From assembly GCF_046719735.1 (NCBI RefSeq), contig NZ_JAUTWQ010000012.1, positions 1 through 64,000 of the forward strand: a DNA stretch of 64,000 nucleotides, in the 5' to 3' direction. A program made the position numbers and the translations under genes. Shown here one piece after another: positions 1 to 8,754 of this stretch. The notes beneath the pieces are model-generated. The model had not been told where the DNA came from. It saw only the letters and a program-made list of their open reading frames with translations, and made no database searches. Every line of letters begins with the position of its first letter. Within the stretch, counting starts at the first letter, position 1. The stretch is from Halobacillus_B rhizosphaerae (GTDB lineage: Bacteria; Bacillota; Bacilli; Bacillales; Halobacillaceae).

Positions 1-39
1 AATTACATAGTGTCCAAATATAAGGGGTCACTTCATTGC

Positions 40-95
40 CCGAGGAAGCTCACCGCCCGCCCATGGAAAGCGAGTGATTTCCCGGCCATCCAAAC
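40..95. repeat. Partial copy of GC-rich palindromic element
   Basis: Carries only one half of the element found complete near 8.6, 15.9, 16.4 and 30.6 kb: a gaggaagctcaccgcccgcc stretch followed by ggaaagcgagtgatttcc. The matching left half is absent from the window and may lie just before position 1, or the copy is truncated. Confidence 0.6.
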
Positions 96-252
96 ACTAT
101 CAAGCATAACGGAAATTCTCCGATGATCTAAGATCTGAATATTTCAGTGTAGACTTTAACAATACTGAGTAGTACTTTCTGAAAGAAAAGGAAATTTAGT
201 TTCCATTTGATGTGGAGTTCACTACAATAAATATGAATGGAGGTTATACGCT

Positions 253-1494
253 ATGGAGATCAAACACATGAAAGCTTTTGAACCTTTCACAGAAATTTCA
301 AGTCACTGCTACCCAGGCATGAAGCTGACTTCTAAGGAAGCGAAACGCCGCTACACAGAGCACCGCCAGAAAATGGACCAGGAACCCGCTGTTGAACATG
401 TCGGCATCTATGATGATAACCGTCTTGCAGGAGGCAGTATTCATTACACTCTGCCCATGAATGTCTATCAGCAAACCGTCCCATCCATGGGCATTGGCAC
501 GGTAGCGGTCGACCTGCCTTACAAAAAGCAAGGCTTAGCCAAACAAATGATCCAGCATTTTATTAACAAGGCGAAAGAAAATAACTGTCCCATCACCCAC
601 CTCTACCCCTTCCGGCCAGACTTTTACCGGCGAATGGGCTTTGGGTTTGGTCCTCAGCTGAATGTCTTTCAATTCGGCCCCGAGCAGCTGCCCTCTTTCG
701 CAGATGCCAGTGCCGTCACTGCACTCGGAGAAGAGAATACCAGGGAAGTTCAGGACTGCTATAATCGCTGGGCTGAGAAAACTCACGGCGCCTGCGACAA
801 AGAAGATTACGAGTATCGTTTCCTCGGTATGGAGGATACTCAAACGGTCGGAACTTACATGGACGGAAAATTGGAAGGTTATATGAGTTTTAAAATGAAT
901 CAGCAAGCTAAAGACACCTTTCTTCAGCACGACCTTCATATAACGGCGTGGTTTGCTAATACTACCGAAGCTTTTCAATCGTTGATGAATTTTCTGCATA
1001 ATCAAAAGGATCAAGTACGCTCCATTACTTTTCCAACGTTCAATGATACCTTTGCCTTCTTATTAGACGATCCCAGGCATACGAATAAGGATCTCATCTT
1101 TAACATCTATCATGAAACCCACCGCAGAGGGACGGGAGTCATGTATCGGATCACAGATGTACCCCTGTTTTTTAAATATATAGAAGACCACTCTTTCAGT
1201 TCGAATTCAATTAAAATCAATTTTGCTATTACCGATTCCTTTATGAATACTGACGTTATGAATTGCTGTGCTCACTTTACCCCACGGGGAGTGGCACTTG
1301 CAGACAAAGCGGAAGCGGATGTAACGGTAAATATCGATATCGCCGAGCTTTCTTCGCTATTGATGGGATGCATAACGCTTGAAGAATTAATTTTCGTAGG
1401 AAAAGCTAGCCCGGATGGTCCAGCCAAAGCGATCCAAACGGCGAAAGAAGTATTCTCTAACCCAGTGAAACCGGAAAACTGGTCGTTTATTTAA
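253..1494 (+). CDS. Eis-like GNAT family N-acetyltransferase
   Basis: Predicted acetyl-CoA dependent N-acetyltransferase of the Eis type; the family acetylates amines such as lysines or aminoglycosides, and the substrate here is unknown. The 413-residue length fits. The first GNAT domain (about residues 5-150) has the acetyl-CoA loop VAVDLPYKKQGLA at residues 84-96. A second GNAT-like part follows, and the last ~110 residues resemble the SCP2 fold of this family, with a hydrophobic C-terminal end (WSFI) as expected where the terminal carboxylate takes part in catalysis. GGAGG at 239-243 sets the start with 9-nt spacing. It is a single gene, convergent with the GOGAT-like gene. Family assignment is secure, substrate is not. 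Confidence 0.85.
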   Translation: MEIKHMKAFEPFTEISSHCYPGMKLTSKEAKRRYTEHRQKMDQEPAVEHVGIYDDNRLAGGSIHYTLPMNVYQQTVPSMGIGTVAVDLPYKKQGLAKQMIQHFINKAKENNCPITHLYPFRPDFYRRMGFGFGPQLNVFQFGPEQLPSFADASAVTALGEENTREVQDCYNRWAEKTHGACDKEDYEYRFLGMEDTQTVGTYMDGKLEGYMSFKMNQQAKDTFLQHDLHITAWFANTTEAFQSLMNFLHNQKDQVRSITFPTFNDTFAFLLDDPRHTNKDLIFNIYHETHRRGTGVMYRITDVPLFFKYIEDHSFSSNSIKINFAITDSFMNTDVMNCCAHFTPRGVALADKAEADVTVNIDIAELSSLLMGCITLEELIFVGKASPDGPAKAIQTAKEVFSNPVKPENWSFI

Positions 1495-1580
1495 CTGTTT
1501 CTAGAGAAACCCATCAAGGAACAGCCCTATTCATGATAAGAGCAGACGCAGCCTCACCTGCCATGAAAGCAAAATACAGA

Positions 1581-1618
1581 AAACCCGAACCCATTGTAAA
1601 TAATAGGTTCGGGTTTTC
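1581..1618. terminator. Bidirectional terminator, CCCGAACC family
   Basis: An 11-bp stem AAACCCGAACC (1581-1591) pairs with GGTTCGGGTTT (1606-1616), with A and T runs outside. It lies between two convergent genes and can serve both. The same stem recurs near 19.2, 36.6 and 56.7 kb. Confidence 0.85.
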
Positions 1619-1670
1619 TAGTATGTTGACATTTCCAGCATCGCTTAAACACAAATACTTTTGAAAATGA

Positions 1671-3254
1671 TTAGTGCACTGTTTTTTCTTTATGTTCTTT
1701 ATAAGTCATCACGTTACTTAACGCTTCTTTATACCGAATATGCTTACGTTCAAACTTAGTTGGACTGTCGATTCCAGCGGCGGCAGCCATATTAAACAGT
1801 CCCGCTCTTAAAGAAACCACATAATTACACGTGCGGTATTTCTTCTCTTCAATATCCAGCGCCCGCTGCAGCTCGGGATCAGTAGTGGCAACTCCGACAG
1901 GACAATTATTTGTATGGCAGACTTCAGACATAATACAGCCCACCGACATCATAAAGCCTCTAGCTATGTTAACCATATCTGCTCCAAGAGAAAGGGCCAT
2001 AGCGATTTTATCAGGGGTAATCAGCTGGCCAGAAGCAATAATATGAGTCCGTTCGCGCAAGCCATATTTCGTCAGCAGATCATGAACAAGCGGGAGTGCA
2101 GCAAAGGTAGGAAGGCCGACACCTGCTGCAAGTTCATAGTAGGATGCTCCTGTGCCGCCATTTCCGCCGTCTACGGTAATAAAGTCAGGAACCATTTGTT
2201 CTTCACTCATCACCTTCACCATATCTTCCACTTCTTCTTCAGAGCCCACTACAATCTTTATGCCGACCGGCTTCTCTCCGACTTCACGGAGCTGTTGGAC
2301 AAACTCCAGCAGACCTTTGACATCGTCAAACTGGCGGAACCGGTTCGGACTGTCTATATCCTTGTGAGGTTCCACGTCTCTAATTTCAGCGATTTCCTTC
2401 GTTACCTTTTTCGCTGCAACGTGACCGCCGCGTGTTTTTGCACCCTGGCCTAATTTTAACTCAAACGCTTTTACTTGATCGATCCGTGATTTCTTCTTAA
2501 ATTCCTCCCAGGAGAATTCGCCCTCTTTCGTACGAACACCGAAAAGCCCGGGACCTATTTGCATGATAATATCGACATCGCCTTTTAAATGATAAGGAGA
2601 CAAACTTCCTTCCCCAGTATTCATCCATGTACCGCCTGCCATGCCTAAGCCTTTGGATAGAGCAGTAATAGCATGATCCCCTAATGATCCGAAGCTCATG
2701 GCAGATTGGCCAACTATTCCACTGATTTCAAAAGGTTTTTTCACCGTATCTTTTCCAAGATGAATATGATTCTCTTCCGTTAATAGATAAGGATCGATTT
2801 CCCCATCTTCTCGATGTTCTTTTCGCGAAAACAGCTTGTCCTCATCAATTTTATACAGCCTCGTTTTCACCTTTGGTTCCTGAACCACTTTTAAATCTTC
2901 ACGGTGAGTGGGAAACATAGAATTCGAGACGTAAAATCCATCTTTCTCAAAATCTCGCTCGGACCCATAACCGACCATCCGGCTGTTATATTTACCAGCA
3001 ATATTGACGAATTCAAATTCTCGGCGGTTAAAGGGCTTACCTTCATTATCATTATGAAATAAATACTGTCTTAGCTCTGGCCCCATTTTTTCAATAATGT
3101 AACGGGCTTTCCCAAGTATAGGGTAATTCCGCAGGACAGAGTGCTCTTTTTGTTTTTTGTCGTGTACGGACATACGAAGAATAAGAAATAGCGGCACCAC
3201 TATTACTAATACTAATAAAGCTATGACAATGCTGATTAAAATAGTTTCCAACAT
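1671..3254 (-). CDS. Membrane-anchored glutamate synthase-like FMN/3Fe-4S protein (YerD-like)
   Basis: Resembles the FMN-binding synthase domain of the glutamate synthase large subunit as a stand-alone protein, like B. subtilis YerD of almost equal length. Residues 1-27 form one hydrophobic helix, so it is probably membrane-anchored with the enzyme domain in the cytoplasm. The GOGAT core follows (GIVGQSAMSFGSLGDHAI, GQGAKTRGGH, VDGGNGGTGAS), and a C-x5-C-x4-C set around residues 440-451 matches the 3Fe-4S ligands of GOGAT. The glutaminase domain is missing, so it cannot take ammonia from glutamine by itself. It starts 15 bp after ctaE and is probably co-transcribed with the oxidase genes. The real reaction is not established. 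Confidence 0.85.
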   Translation of the reverse strand: MLETILISIVIALLVLVIVVPLFLILRMSVHDKKQKEHSVLRNYPILGKARYIIEKMGPELRQYLFHNDNEGKPFNRREFEFVNIAGKYNSRMVGYGSERDFEKDGFYVSNSMFPTHREDLKVVQEPKVKTRLYKIDEDKLFSRKEHREDGEIDPYLLTEENHIHLGKDTVKKPFEISGIVGQSAMSFGSLGDHAITALSKGLGMAGGTWMNTGEGSLSPYHLKGDVDIIMQIGPGLFGVRTKEGEFSWEEFKKKSRIDQVKAFELKLGQGAKTRGGHVAAKKVTKEIAEIRDVEPHKDIDSPNRFRQFDDVKGLLEFVQQLREVGEKPVGIKIVVGSEEEVEDMVKVMSEEQMVPDFITVDGGNGGTGASYYELAAGVGLPTFAALPLVHDLLTKYGLRERTHIIASGQLITPDKIAMALSLGADMVNIARGFMMSVGCIMSEVCHTNNCPVGVATTDPELQRALDIEEKKYRTCNYVVSLRAGLFNMAAAAGIDSPTKFERKHIRYKEALSNVMTYKEHKEKTVH

Positions 3255-3269
3255 AATGAATTCCTCCTA

Positions 3270-3845
3270 TTAAAGTACATACGGACTATAGACGATTAAA
3301 ACAATGAAGACCCAAATCACATCGACGAAATGCCAATAGTAGTTAAAAATTTTATGTTTCTCTATAAATAATGATTGCGGAATCTTCTGCTTAAACTGGA
3401 TACCAATAAGAATCATCCAGAACAGTCCAAAGGCAACGTGAGAAGCATGAAGACCGACAAGGACATAAAAAGAAGCTAGAAAATCATTCATGCTGATGGT
3501 GTAACCTTCGTGCGCATATTTATAAAACTCATGAATCTCCAGTCCCAGAAACGCGGCACCGAGCACAAAGGTCAAAATCAGCCCCATCCAGATCTTTGCC
3601 CGTTTGCCATCTTTCAGCCCGCTTTCTGAGATCAGCAGCGTGGCGCTGCTTGGAAGCAGGCAGGCAGAGGTCAAAATAACCTCTTTCAGTTCAAAGACTT
3701 CCGTAGGTGTTGCCCCAACGGAACTCGGAGTAAAGACCACGTAGGTGGCAAATAACGTAGAAAACATGACCCCTTCTACAGCCAGGTACAGGAAGAAACC
3801 CAATCGCTTATCAAGAAAAAGTACTTTAGACGCAAGCTGTTTCAT
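3270..3845 (-). CDS. ctaE: Haem-copper oxidase subunit III
   Basis: Third subunit of a terminal oxidase, 191 residues with about five membrane helices, the short form usual in Gram-positives. Typical elements are FYVLVGLHASHVAFGLFWM in the third helix pair and YYWHFVDVIWVFIVL near the C terminus. Its ATG overlaps the ctaD stop by 4 bp (ATGA), which points to translational coupling. No subunit IV gene follows; the next gene is the GOGAT-like protein. The subunit has no redox centre and stabilises subunit I in this family. Confidence 0.9.
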   Translation of the reverse strand: MKQLASKVLFLDKRLGFFLYLAVEGVMFSTLFATYVVFTPSSVGATPTEVFELKEVILTSACLLPSSATLLISESGLKDGKRAKIWMGLILTFVLGAAFLGLEIHEFYKYAHEGYTISMNDFLASFYVLVGLHASHVAFGLFWMILIGIQFKQKIPQSLFIEKHKIFNYYWHFVDVIWVFIVLIVYSPYVL

Positions 3846-5749
3846 GATTCTTCCTCCTTCTCGTAAACTGGTTTTCTCTCATCCGTGAACGGCCGAATAA
3901 CAAAGAATGCTAAACTTACCGCGCCAAGAATAATCACCAGCCAGAACCAGCTGTAGATAAAAGCAATACTGAATAAAATCATAGTAAAAGCAATTAAAAC
4001 AGGCTTATAGGTTTCTACAGATATAGGAGCAGGGCGAGGATTCTCTGCCATTTTAAAGGTTCGCTTATACACTTTATTATACCAGTGTTGATCAATGGAA
4101 GAGATTTCCGGCATTGGATCAAAGGGATGTTCAGGTGACGGAGAAGCAATCGTCCACTCCAGCGTTCTCCCATCCCATGGATCATCCCCTGCCGGTTTTC
4201 CATACCGCTGGGTTTTATAAATGTTCCACACAAAGAACAGCATACTGAACGCCATCATAAAGGCACCGATTGTACTAATAAAATTATAAACAAAGATTTT
4301 GTCTGCCCATGTGTAAGTAAATACACGGCGAGGCATCCCGTTTAAACCTGCAAAGTGCTGCGGAAGGAAGGTCACATGAAACCCAATTAGAAACAGCCAG
4401 AAATGCCATTTACCAAGCTTTTCGTTGAGAACTTTTCCTGTCATTTTTGGGTACCAGTAATAGATGCCGGCAAATACCCCCATAATCGTGCCCCCTACCA
4501 TCACGTAATGAAAGTGAGCGACTACAAAGTAAGTATCATGATATTGAAAGTCTGCCGCCGCAGAGGCAAGCATCACCCCGGTTACTCCCCCCATCACAAA
4601 GGTAGGGATAAAGCCGAGCGAGAATAACATCGGTGTGGTCATTCGGATGACACCCGATTTCATCGTAAACAGCCAGTTAAATATTTTGATACCAGTAGGA
4701 ACCGCTATCATCATAGTGGTAATAGCAAAGAACGTGTTTGCAAAAGCTCCAAGACCTACGGTGAACATATGATGGGCCCATACCATAAAGCCTAATAAGC
4801 CAATAAGCGCCAGGGCGAACACCATAGACGTATACCCATACGTTTTTTGTTTGGAAAAGGTAGAGATCACATCTGAGAATATTCCAAAGGCAGGGAGAAT
4901 TAAAATATAAACTTCCGGGTGCCCAAAGATCCAGAACAGGTGCTGCCAGTAAACCGGGGAACCCATACCTCCAGAAAAAAACGAAGTACCAAAGTAGCGG
5001 TCGAACATTAATAAAGCAAGTGCGATGGTTAGTACAGGAAAGGCGATCATAATCAAGACACTAGTAATCAAAGTAGACCAAGGGAACAGCGGCATTCGTG
5101 TAAACTTCATCCCCGGCGCTCTCAATCTCACAATCGTCACGATCATATTAATCGAAGTAAAGATGGTACCGAGTCCCGCCACTTGAAGACCAAATATGTA
5201 GTAATTATTATTGACTCCAGTAGTAAACGTGTCGGTCGATAAAGGCGTATAAGCAGTCCAACCCGCATTCGGAGCTGAATTCATGAAAAAGGCCATATTG
5301 AAAATAAACGCTCCTGCAGCAAACAGCCAGAAACTGACCGCATTCAGATAAGGAAATGCCAGGTCATTGGCTCCGATCTGTAAGGGAACCGCGATATTCA
5401 TCAGGCCAATTAAGAGTGGTGTTGCCACAAAGAATATCATCGCTGTTCCGTGAGTTGTGAACACTTCGTTGTACTTATCCGCCTGAAACACCCAAAAATT
5501 ATTTTCCGGTACAGCAAGCTGAGTCCGGATAATCATCGCGTCCAGTCCGGCTCTAAAAAAAAGAAGAATGCACAGCAAAATGTACATGGTTCCAATCTTA
5601 CGGTGATGGGTCGTTTTCATATAATCAAAGATGACTGGCCATGCGCGCTTCTTTGTAAGTATCCATAAAATCGCTAACGTCATGAAAAACATGACGATCC
5701 AAGACACGACGATATCTGAAGGTATAAACCCAACGATAGGCACATGCAT
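3842..5749 (-). CDS. ctaD: Haem-copper oxidase subunit I (type A1)
   Basis: Catalytic subunit that reduces oxygen to water and pumps protons; about 14 membrane helices in 635 residues. FGHPEVYILILP holds the CuB histidine, the cross-linked tyrosine and the glutamate that defines type A1 oxidases. AHHMFTVG holds the other CuB histidines, GIKIFNW the K-channel lysine, and HDTYFVVAHFHYV the haem ligands. The tail after the last core helices carries two extra hydrophobic segments. It sits 18 bp after ctaC. Electron donor class is judged from subunit II, which has a CuA site, so a cytochrome c oxidase is favoured over a quinol oxidase. The symbol follows B. subtilis usage; orthology to B. subtilis ctaD is not tested. 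Confidence 0.92.
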   Translation of the reverse strand: MHVPIVGFIPSDIVVSWIVMFFMTLAILWILTKKRAWPVIFDYMKTTHHRKIGTMYILLCILLFFRAGLDAMIIRTQLAVPENNFWVFQADKYNEVFTTHGTAMIFFVATPLLIGLMNIAVPLQIGANDLAFPYLNAVSFWLFAAGAFIFNMAFFMNSAPNAGWTAYTPLSTDTFTTGVNNNYYIFGLQVAGLGTIFTSINMIVTIVRLRAPGMKFTRMPLFPWSTLITSVLIMIAFPVLTIALALLMFDRYFGTSFFSGGMGSPVYWQHLFWIFGHPEVYILILPAFGIFSDVISTFSKQKTYGYTSMVFALALIGLLGFMVWAHHMFTVGLGAFANTFFAITTMMIAVPTGIKIFNWLFTMKSGVIRMTTPMLFSLGFIPTFVMGGVTGVMLASAAADFQYHDTYFVVAHFHYVMVGGTIMGVFAGIYYWYPKMTGKVLNEKLGKWHFWLFLIGFHVTFLPQHFAGLNGMPRRVFTYTWADKIFVYNFISTIGAFMMAFSMLFFVWNIYKTQRYGKPAGDDPWDGRTLEWTIASPSPEHPFDPMPEISSIDQHWYNKVYKRTFKMAENPRPAPISVETYKPVLIAFTMILFSIAFIYSWFWLVIILGAVSLAFFVIRPFTDERKPVYEKEEES

Positions 5750-5767
5750 GAGTTTCCCGCCTTTCTC

Positions 5768-6472
5768 TTACTCTTTCGTATTTAGCCATTTTTCAAATGT
5801 CTCCCGACTGACTACTCTCGTTTTAAACCGCATATAGGCATGGCTCGCCCCGCAAAACTCTGCACATTTTCCCTGATAGGTTCCAATTTTCTCAGGGACA
5901 AGTGCCATATGAGTGGTCTTACCAGGAATGCAGTCAATCTTCCCTCCGAGTCTTGGGACCCAAAAGGAATGCACGACATCTTTAGAAGTCAGTGTGAAGG
6001 CGGCTTTCTGATCCACTGGGAGCACGAGCTCATTCTGTGATTTCTTTCCATTCTCATACGTAAATGTCCAGCTGAATTGCTTAGCCTGTACATCCACCTG
6101 CACAGCATCCCGCTTAAACCCTTCCCCTGCAGCTGATTTATAGGTCAGATCGTAGGTGGCTTTTACGGTTGGCACTGCAAGGACAACTAACAATAGAATA
6201 GGGAGTACTGTCCATAAGGTTTCATACAACTTGCTCTCTTTCTTTTCGGCAGGTATGTAATCCTTGTTTTCTTTCGTCTGGCGGTATTTTAATACAAATC
6301 GCGTGAACAAAATAATGACAACGGCAAACACTAGCATCATCAATATAAAACTTAAGTAGATTAAATTTGATAAGGTATCCGCCGTATCACTGGCTGGATT
6401 AAGCACTCGCAAATCACATCCACTCAGCAGAGAAACCATTGCCATGAGCGGGATTATTCGAAGTATCCTCAT
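5768..6472 (-). CDS. ctaC: Cytochrome c oxidase subunit II, CuA type, lipoprotein
   Basis: Accepts electrons from cytochrome c at a di-copper centre and passes them to subunit I. An N-terminal signal with lipobox LLSGC (Cys around residue 19) predicts a lipid-anchored protein; two membrane helices follow and the C-terminal cupredoxin domain faces outward. All CuA ligands are visible: His in HSFWVP (about residue 168), and CAEFCGASHAYM (Cys 200, Cys 204, His 208, Met 211). At 234 residues it lacks the fused cytochrome c domain of B. subtilis CtaC, so a separate small cytochrome c is needed and is not in the window. First gene of the oxidase operon. Confidence 0.9.
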   Translation of the reverse strand: MRILRIIPLMAMVSLLSGCDLRVLNPASDTADTLSNLIYLSFILMMLVFAVVIILFTRFVLKYRQTKENKDYIPAEKKESKLYETLWTVLPILLLVVLAVPTVKATYDLTYKSAAGEGFKRDAVQVDVQAKQFSWTFTYENGKKSQNELVLPVDQKAAFTLTSKDVVHSFWVPRLGGKIDCIPGKTTHMALVPEKIGTYQGKCAEFCGASHAYMRFKTRVVSRETFEKWLNTKE

Positions 6473-6564
6473 CCTATCGCAGCCCTTTCCACTACTTTAT
6501 TTTCGTTTCCAATTCTTTTACATTAATACTTAATTAGCCGTTCTACAGTTGTTTGAAACATGGT

Positions 6565-6590
6565 TAAACTATGAAATTTTATGTCGATAT
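6565..6590 (+). promoter_or_regulatory. Sigma-D-like promoter of the chemoreceptor gene
   Basis: TAAA at 6565-6568, 14 nt, then GTCGATAT at 6583-6590, one mismatch from the known flagellar sigma-D pattern TAAA-N15-GCCGATAT. It lies 54 bp before a chemoreceptor gene, the class this sigma factor controls. Confidence 0.6.
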
Positions 6591-6644
6591 ATATAGAGGA
6601 TTGTAAGAAGTAGACAGGCTCATTAGACCAGGGGGACGAAAGAA

Positions 6645-8339
6645 ATGTGGAGAAATCTTAGTATCGGTTGGAAGTATGGTACAGCTTTTATAGCCACTGT
6701 TATGTTGTTTATACTCGCCATCATTTTTGTATTTACGGAGCTTCATAGGACACAAGGAGATGTAAAGCAGCTGCAGGAACGCGGCACCACCGCGGTTGAT
6801 GTGGAGGAACTTTCTTCTCTTGTACGGACGAAGGATATCCGGATTGCTGATTATGTAAGAGAACCGAGACGAAACTATATTCAAGAGTTTCAGGATACTC
6901 AGAAAGAAGTCGATCAGCTGATTGCTGAATATGAAAAACACTTTGATTCGAAAGACATGAAGAAGGAGCTTGCTGCCATTAAACAGGATGATAAGGAAGT
7001 GAACCAGATTTTCTTAAAACAAATGGTAGGCAATGTCAGCAACGATGATAAAATTGATAGCCTTAGAAGAGAGACTCAGGCGCTAAGGTCGAGTTTAATT
7101 TCTAACTTGGATAAGCTTCAGGCAGATGTTAAAAGCAACATGGCAGCTTCTATGACCGCTGCCTCCAATGGAATGAAAGTATCTATACTCATCCTGATTG
7201 TCTCTTCCATTGTGGCCATTTTAGCAGGCGTAGGGATCATGCTGTTTGTGAACCGTCTCGTTAAACAGAATATGCGCCGCCTTGTGAACACGGCCGACCA
7301 AATTGCTGCCGGGGAACTGTACCATGAAACGTTCGCCTATGACAGTAAGGACGAAATTGGCAAACTAAGCACTTCTATCCATCACATGAAAACAAGCTTG
7401 CAGGAATTAATACAGGAGGTTTCCGGATTAGCGAGTCATGTTCATAAGCAAAGTAATGAACTAAAGCAATCTTCTCATGAAGTGCAGGAAGCATCTGAAC
7501 AAGTCGCTTCCACAATGGAGCAGCTTTCTTCTGCTTCTGAACATCAGGCGGAGGATGCCTCCACATTGGCGGAGATGATGGAGGCATGGAACGAGAAAAT
7601 CCTCGCAGCCAATCAGGAAGGAATGAAAGTTTCCCAAGACTCGGAAAGCGCCTTAAGCTTAAGTAATGAAGGAAAAAAACTCATGGATACGTCCGTTCAT
7701 CAAATGAATGACATCCATAAAGTAATGGAGCTGGCGGTTCAAAAGGTCCGAACCCTCGATCACCAGTCAGGAGAAATTTCAAAGCTGGTGAAGGTGATTC
7801 AGGATATTGCCGAACAGACCAATTTGTTAGCTTTAAATGCAGCGATTGAAGCAGCGCGAGCAGGAGAACATGGCAAGGGTTTTGCTGTCGTTGCTGATGA
7901 GGTCCGCAAGCTGGCGGAGCAAGTGGCCCAGTCTGTCGGAGAGATTACCTCGATGGTGACTACCATTCAAACCGAGTCAAAATCAGTTTCTACATCCCTT
8001 CAAGATGGATTTGATAAAGTCGAGATGGGAACGCAGCAAATCGAAACCACCGGAACCACCTTCCAATCCATTCAGGAATCGATTCAGTATATGGTAACTG
8101 GGGTCAATCGAATTTCAGATAACATCAACGATATTGAGAAAAACAGTGTTACCATGAATTCTTCCATTGATAACGTAGCGTCGAGTTCCCAGGAAGCAGC
8201 TGCTGGAGTGGAACAGACCACGGCTTCTGTGCAGCAGACAAACAGTTCGATGGAACAAATTGCTCATTATGCTCAGGAGCTTGCTGATATGTCCGATCGG
8301 TTAGATCAGCTGCTTCGTCAATTTAAATTAACGGCCTAA
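6645..8339 (+). CDS. Methyl-accepting chemotaxis protein
   Basis: Transmembrane chemoreceptor that signals to CheA through CheW. Residues 11-33 and about 183-206 are membrane helices enclosing a ~150-residue, mostly helical external sensor of the four-helix-bundle type, so the ligand cannot be named. A HAMP domain (about 207-260) and a long coiled coil follow. The signalling tip EQTNLLALNAAIEAARAGEHG begins near residue 388, and Q/E-rich heptads for methylation lie on both sides. 564 residues is normal for the class. Start chosen from GGGGGACG about 9 nt upstream. It is monocistronic, preceded by a sigma-D-like promoter and followed by a hairpin terminator. Confidence 0.95.
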   Translation: MWRNLSIGWKYGTAFIATVMLFILAIIFVFTELHRTQGDVKQLQERGTTAVDVEELSSLVRTKDIRIADYVREPRRNYIQEFQDTQKEVDQLIAEYEKHFDSKDMKKELAAIKQDDKEVNQIFLKQMVGNVSNDDKIDSLRRETQALRSSLISNLDKLQADVKSNMAASMTAASNGMKVSILILIVSSIVAILAGVGIMLFVNRLVKQNMRRLVNTADQIAAGELYHETFAYDSKDEIGKLSTSIHHMKTSLQELIQEVSGLASHVHKQSNELKQSSHEVQEASEQVASTMEQLSSASEHQAEDASTLAEMMEAWNEKILAANQEGMKVSQDSESALSLSNEGKKLMDTSVHQMNDIHKVMELAVQKVRTLDHQSGEISKLVKVIQDIAEQTNLLALNAAIEAARAGEHGKGFAVVADEVRKLAEQVAQSVGEITSMVTTIQTESKSVSTSLQDGFDKVEMGTQQIETTGTTFQSIQESIQYMVTGVNRISDNINDIEKNSVTMNSSIDNVASSSQEAAAGVEQTTASVQQTNSSMEQIAHYAQELADMSDRLDQLLRQFKLTA

Positions 8340-8375
8340 CTTCTGGGCCAGGGATAACAGTCTTTTAGCCATTAT

Positions 8376-8435
8376 AAAATCCGAAAGATGATGGAATGTG
8401 TTAACGACATTTCTCCCACATCGTTCGGATTTTTT
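8376..8435. terminator. ATCCGAACGATGATGG hairpin, copy 1
   Basis: Left arm aaaatccgaaagatg pairs with catcgttcggatttt; the left arm has one change from the family consensus. Lies between the convergent chemoreceptor and Crp/Fnr genes. A flank at 8347-8370 (cagggataacagtcttttag) matches flanks of other copies. Confidence 0.8.
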
Positions 8436-8550
8436 GTTCTGCATGATACATGACTTCTAAAAGTTTCCACAAGACCTATAAGTACGTTTTCCTTTTTATT
8501 ACTCTGCCTCCACGGATGAATGAAAGCGATTGAAAGGAAAAACATTAACC

Positions 8551-8686
8551 ATTTCAGCGTAGGAAATACACGGAGACTTCTGCGGGAGGAAGGCATAGGT
8601 TTGACCCCGGAGTGTGAAGCACGAGGAGGCAAAGCAGCCGCCCGCGAAAAGCCGAGTGTATTTCCGGAGCGGCTATTCAGCGTAAA
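8551..8686. repeat. GC-rich palindromic element A
   Basis: About 136 bp with outer arms ggaaatacac (8562-8571) and gtgtatttcc (8656-8665), an inner gacttctgcgggagga block, gaccccggag and gaggaggc motifs. Nearly identical to element B at 30581-30720. It sits between copy 1 of the hairpin and the 3' end of the Crp/Fnr gene. No open frame in it looks real. Confidence 0.8.
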
Positions 8687-8754
8687 CCTCCGCCCTCACT
8701 TTTATTTTATATCTTTAGATTGGGGTCGTTTCCTTATATCCCTGTCTACTCCCT

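Noticed and set aside
40..252. Possible CRISPR or attachment site at the left edge
   Set aside because: Only one partial copy of a dispersed element; no regularly spaced repeats, no integrase and no tRNA.
2152..2453. Plus-strand frames antisense to the GOGAT-like gene
   Set aside because: Shadows of a well supported gene on the other strand.
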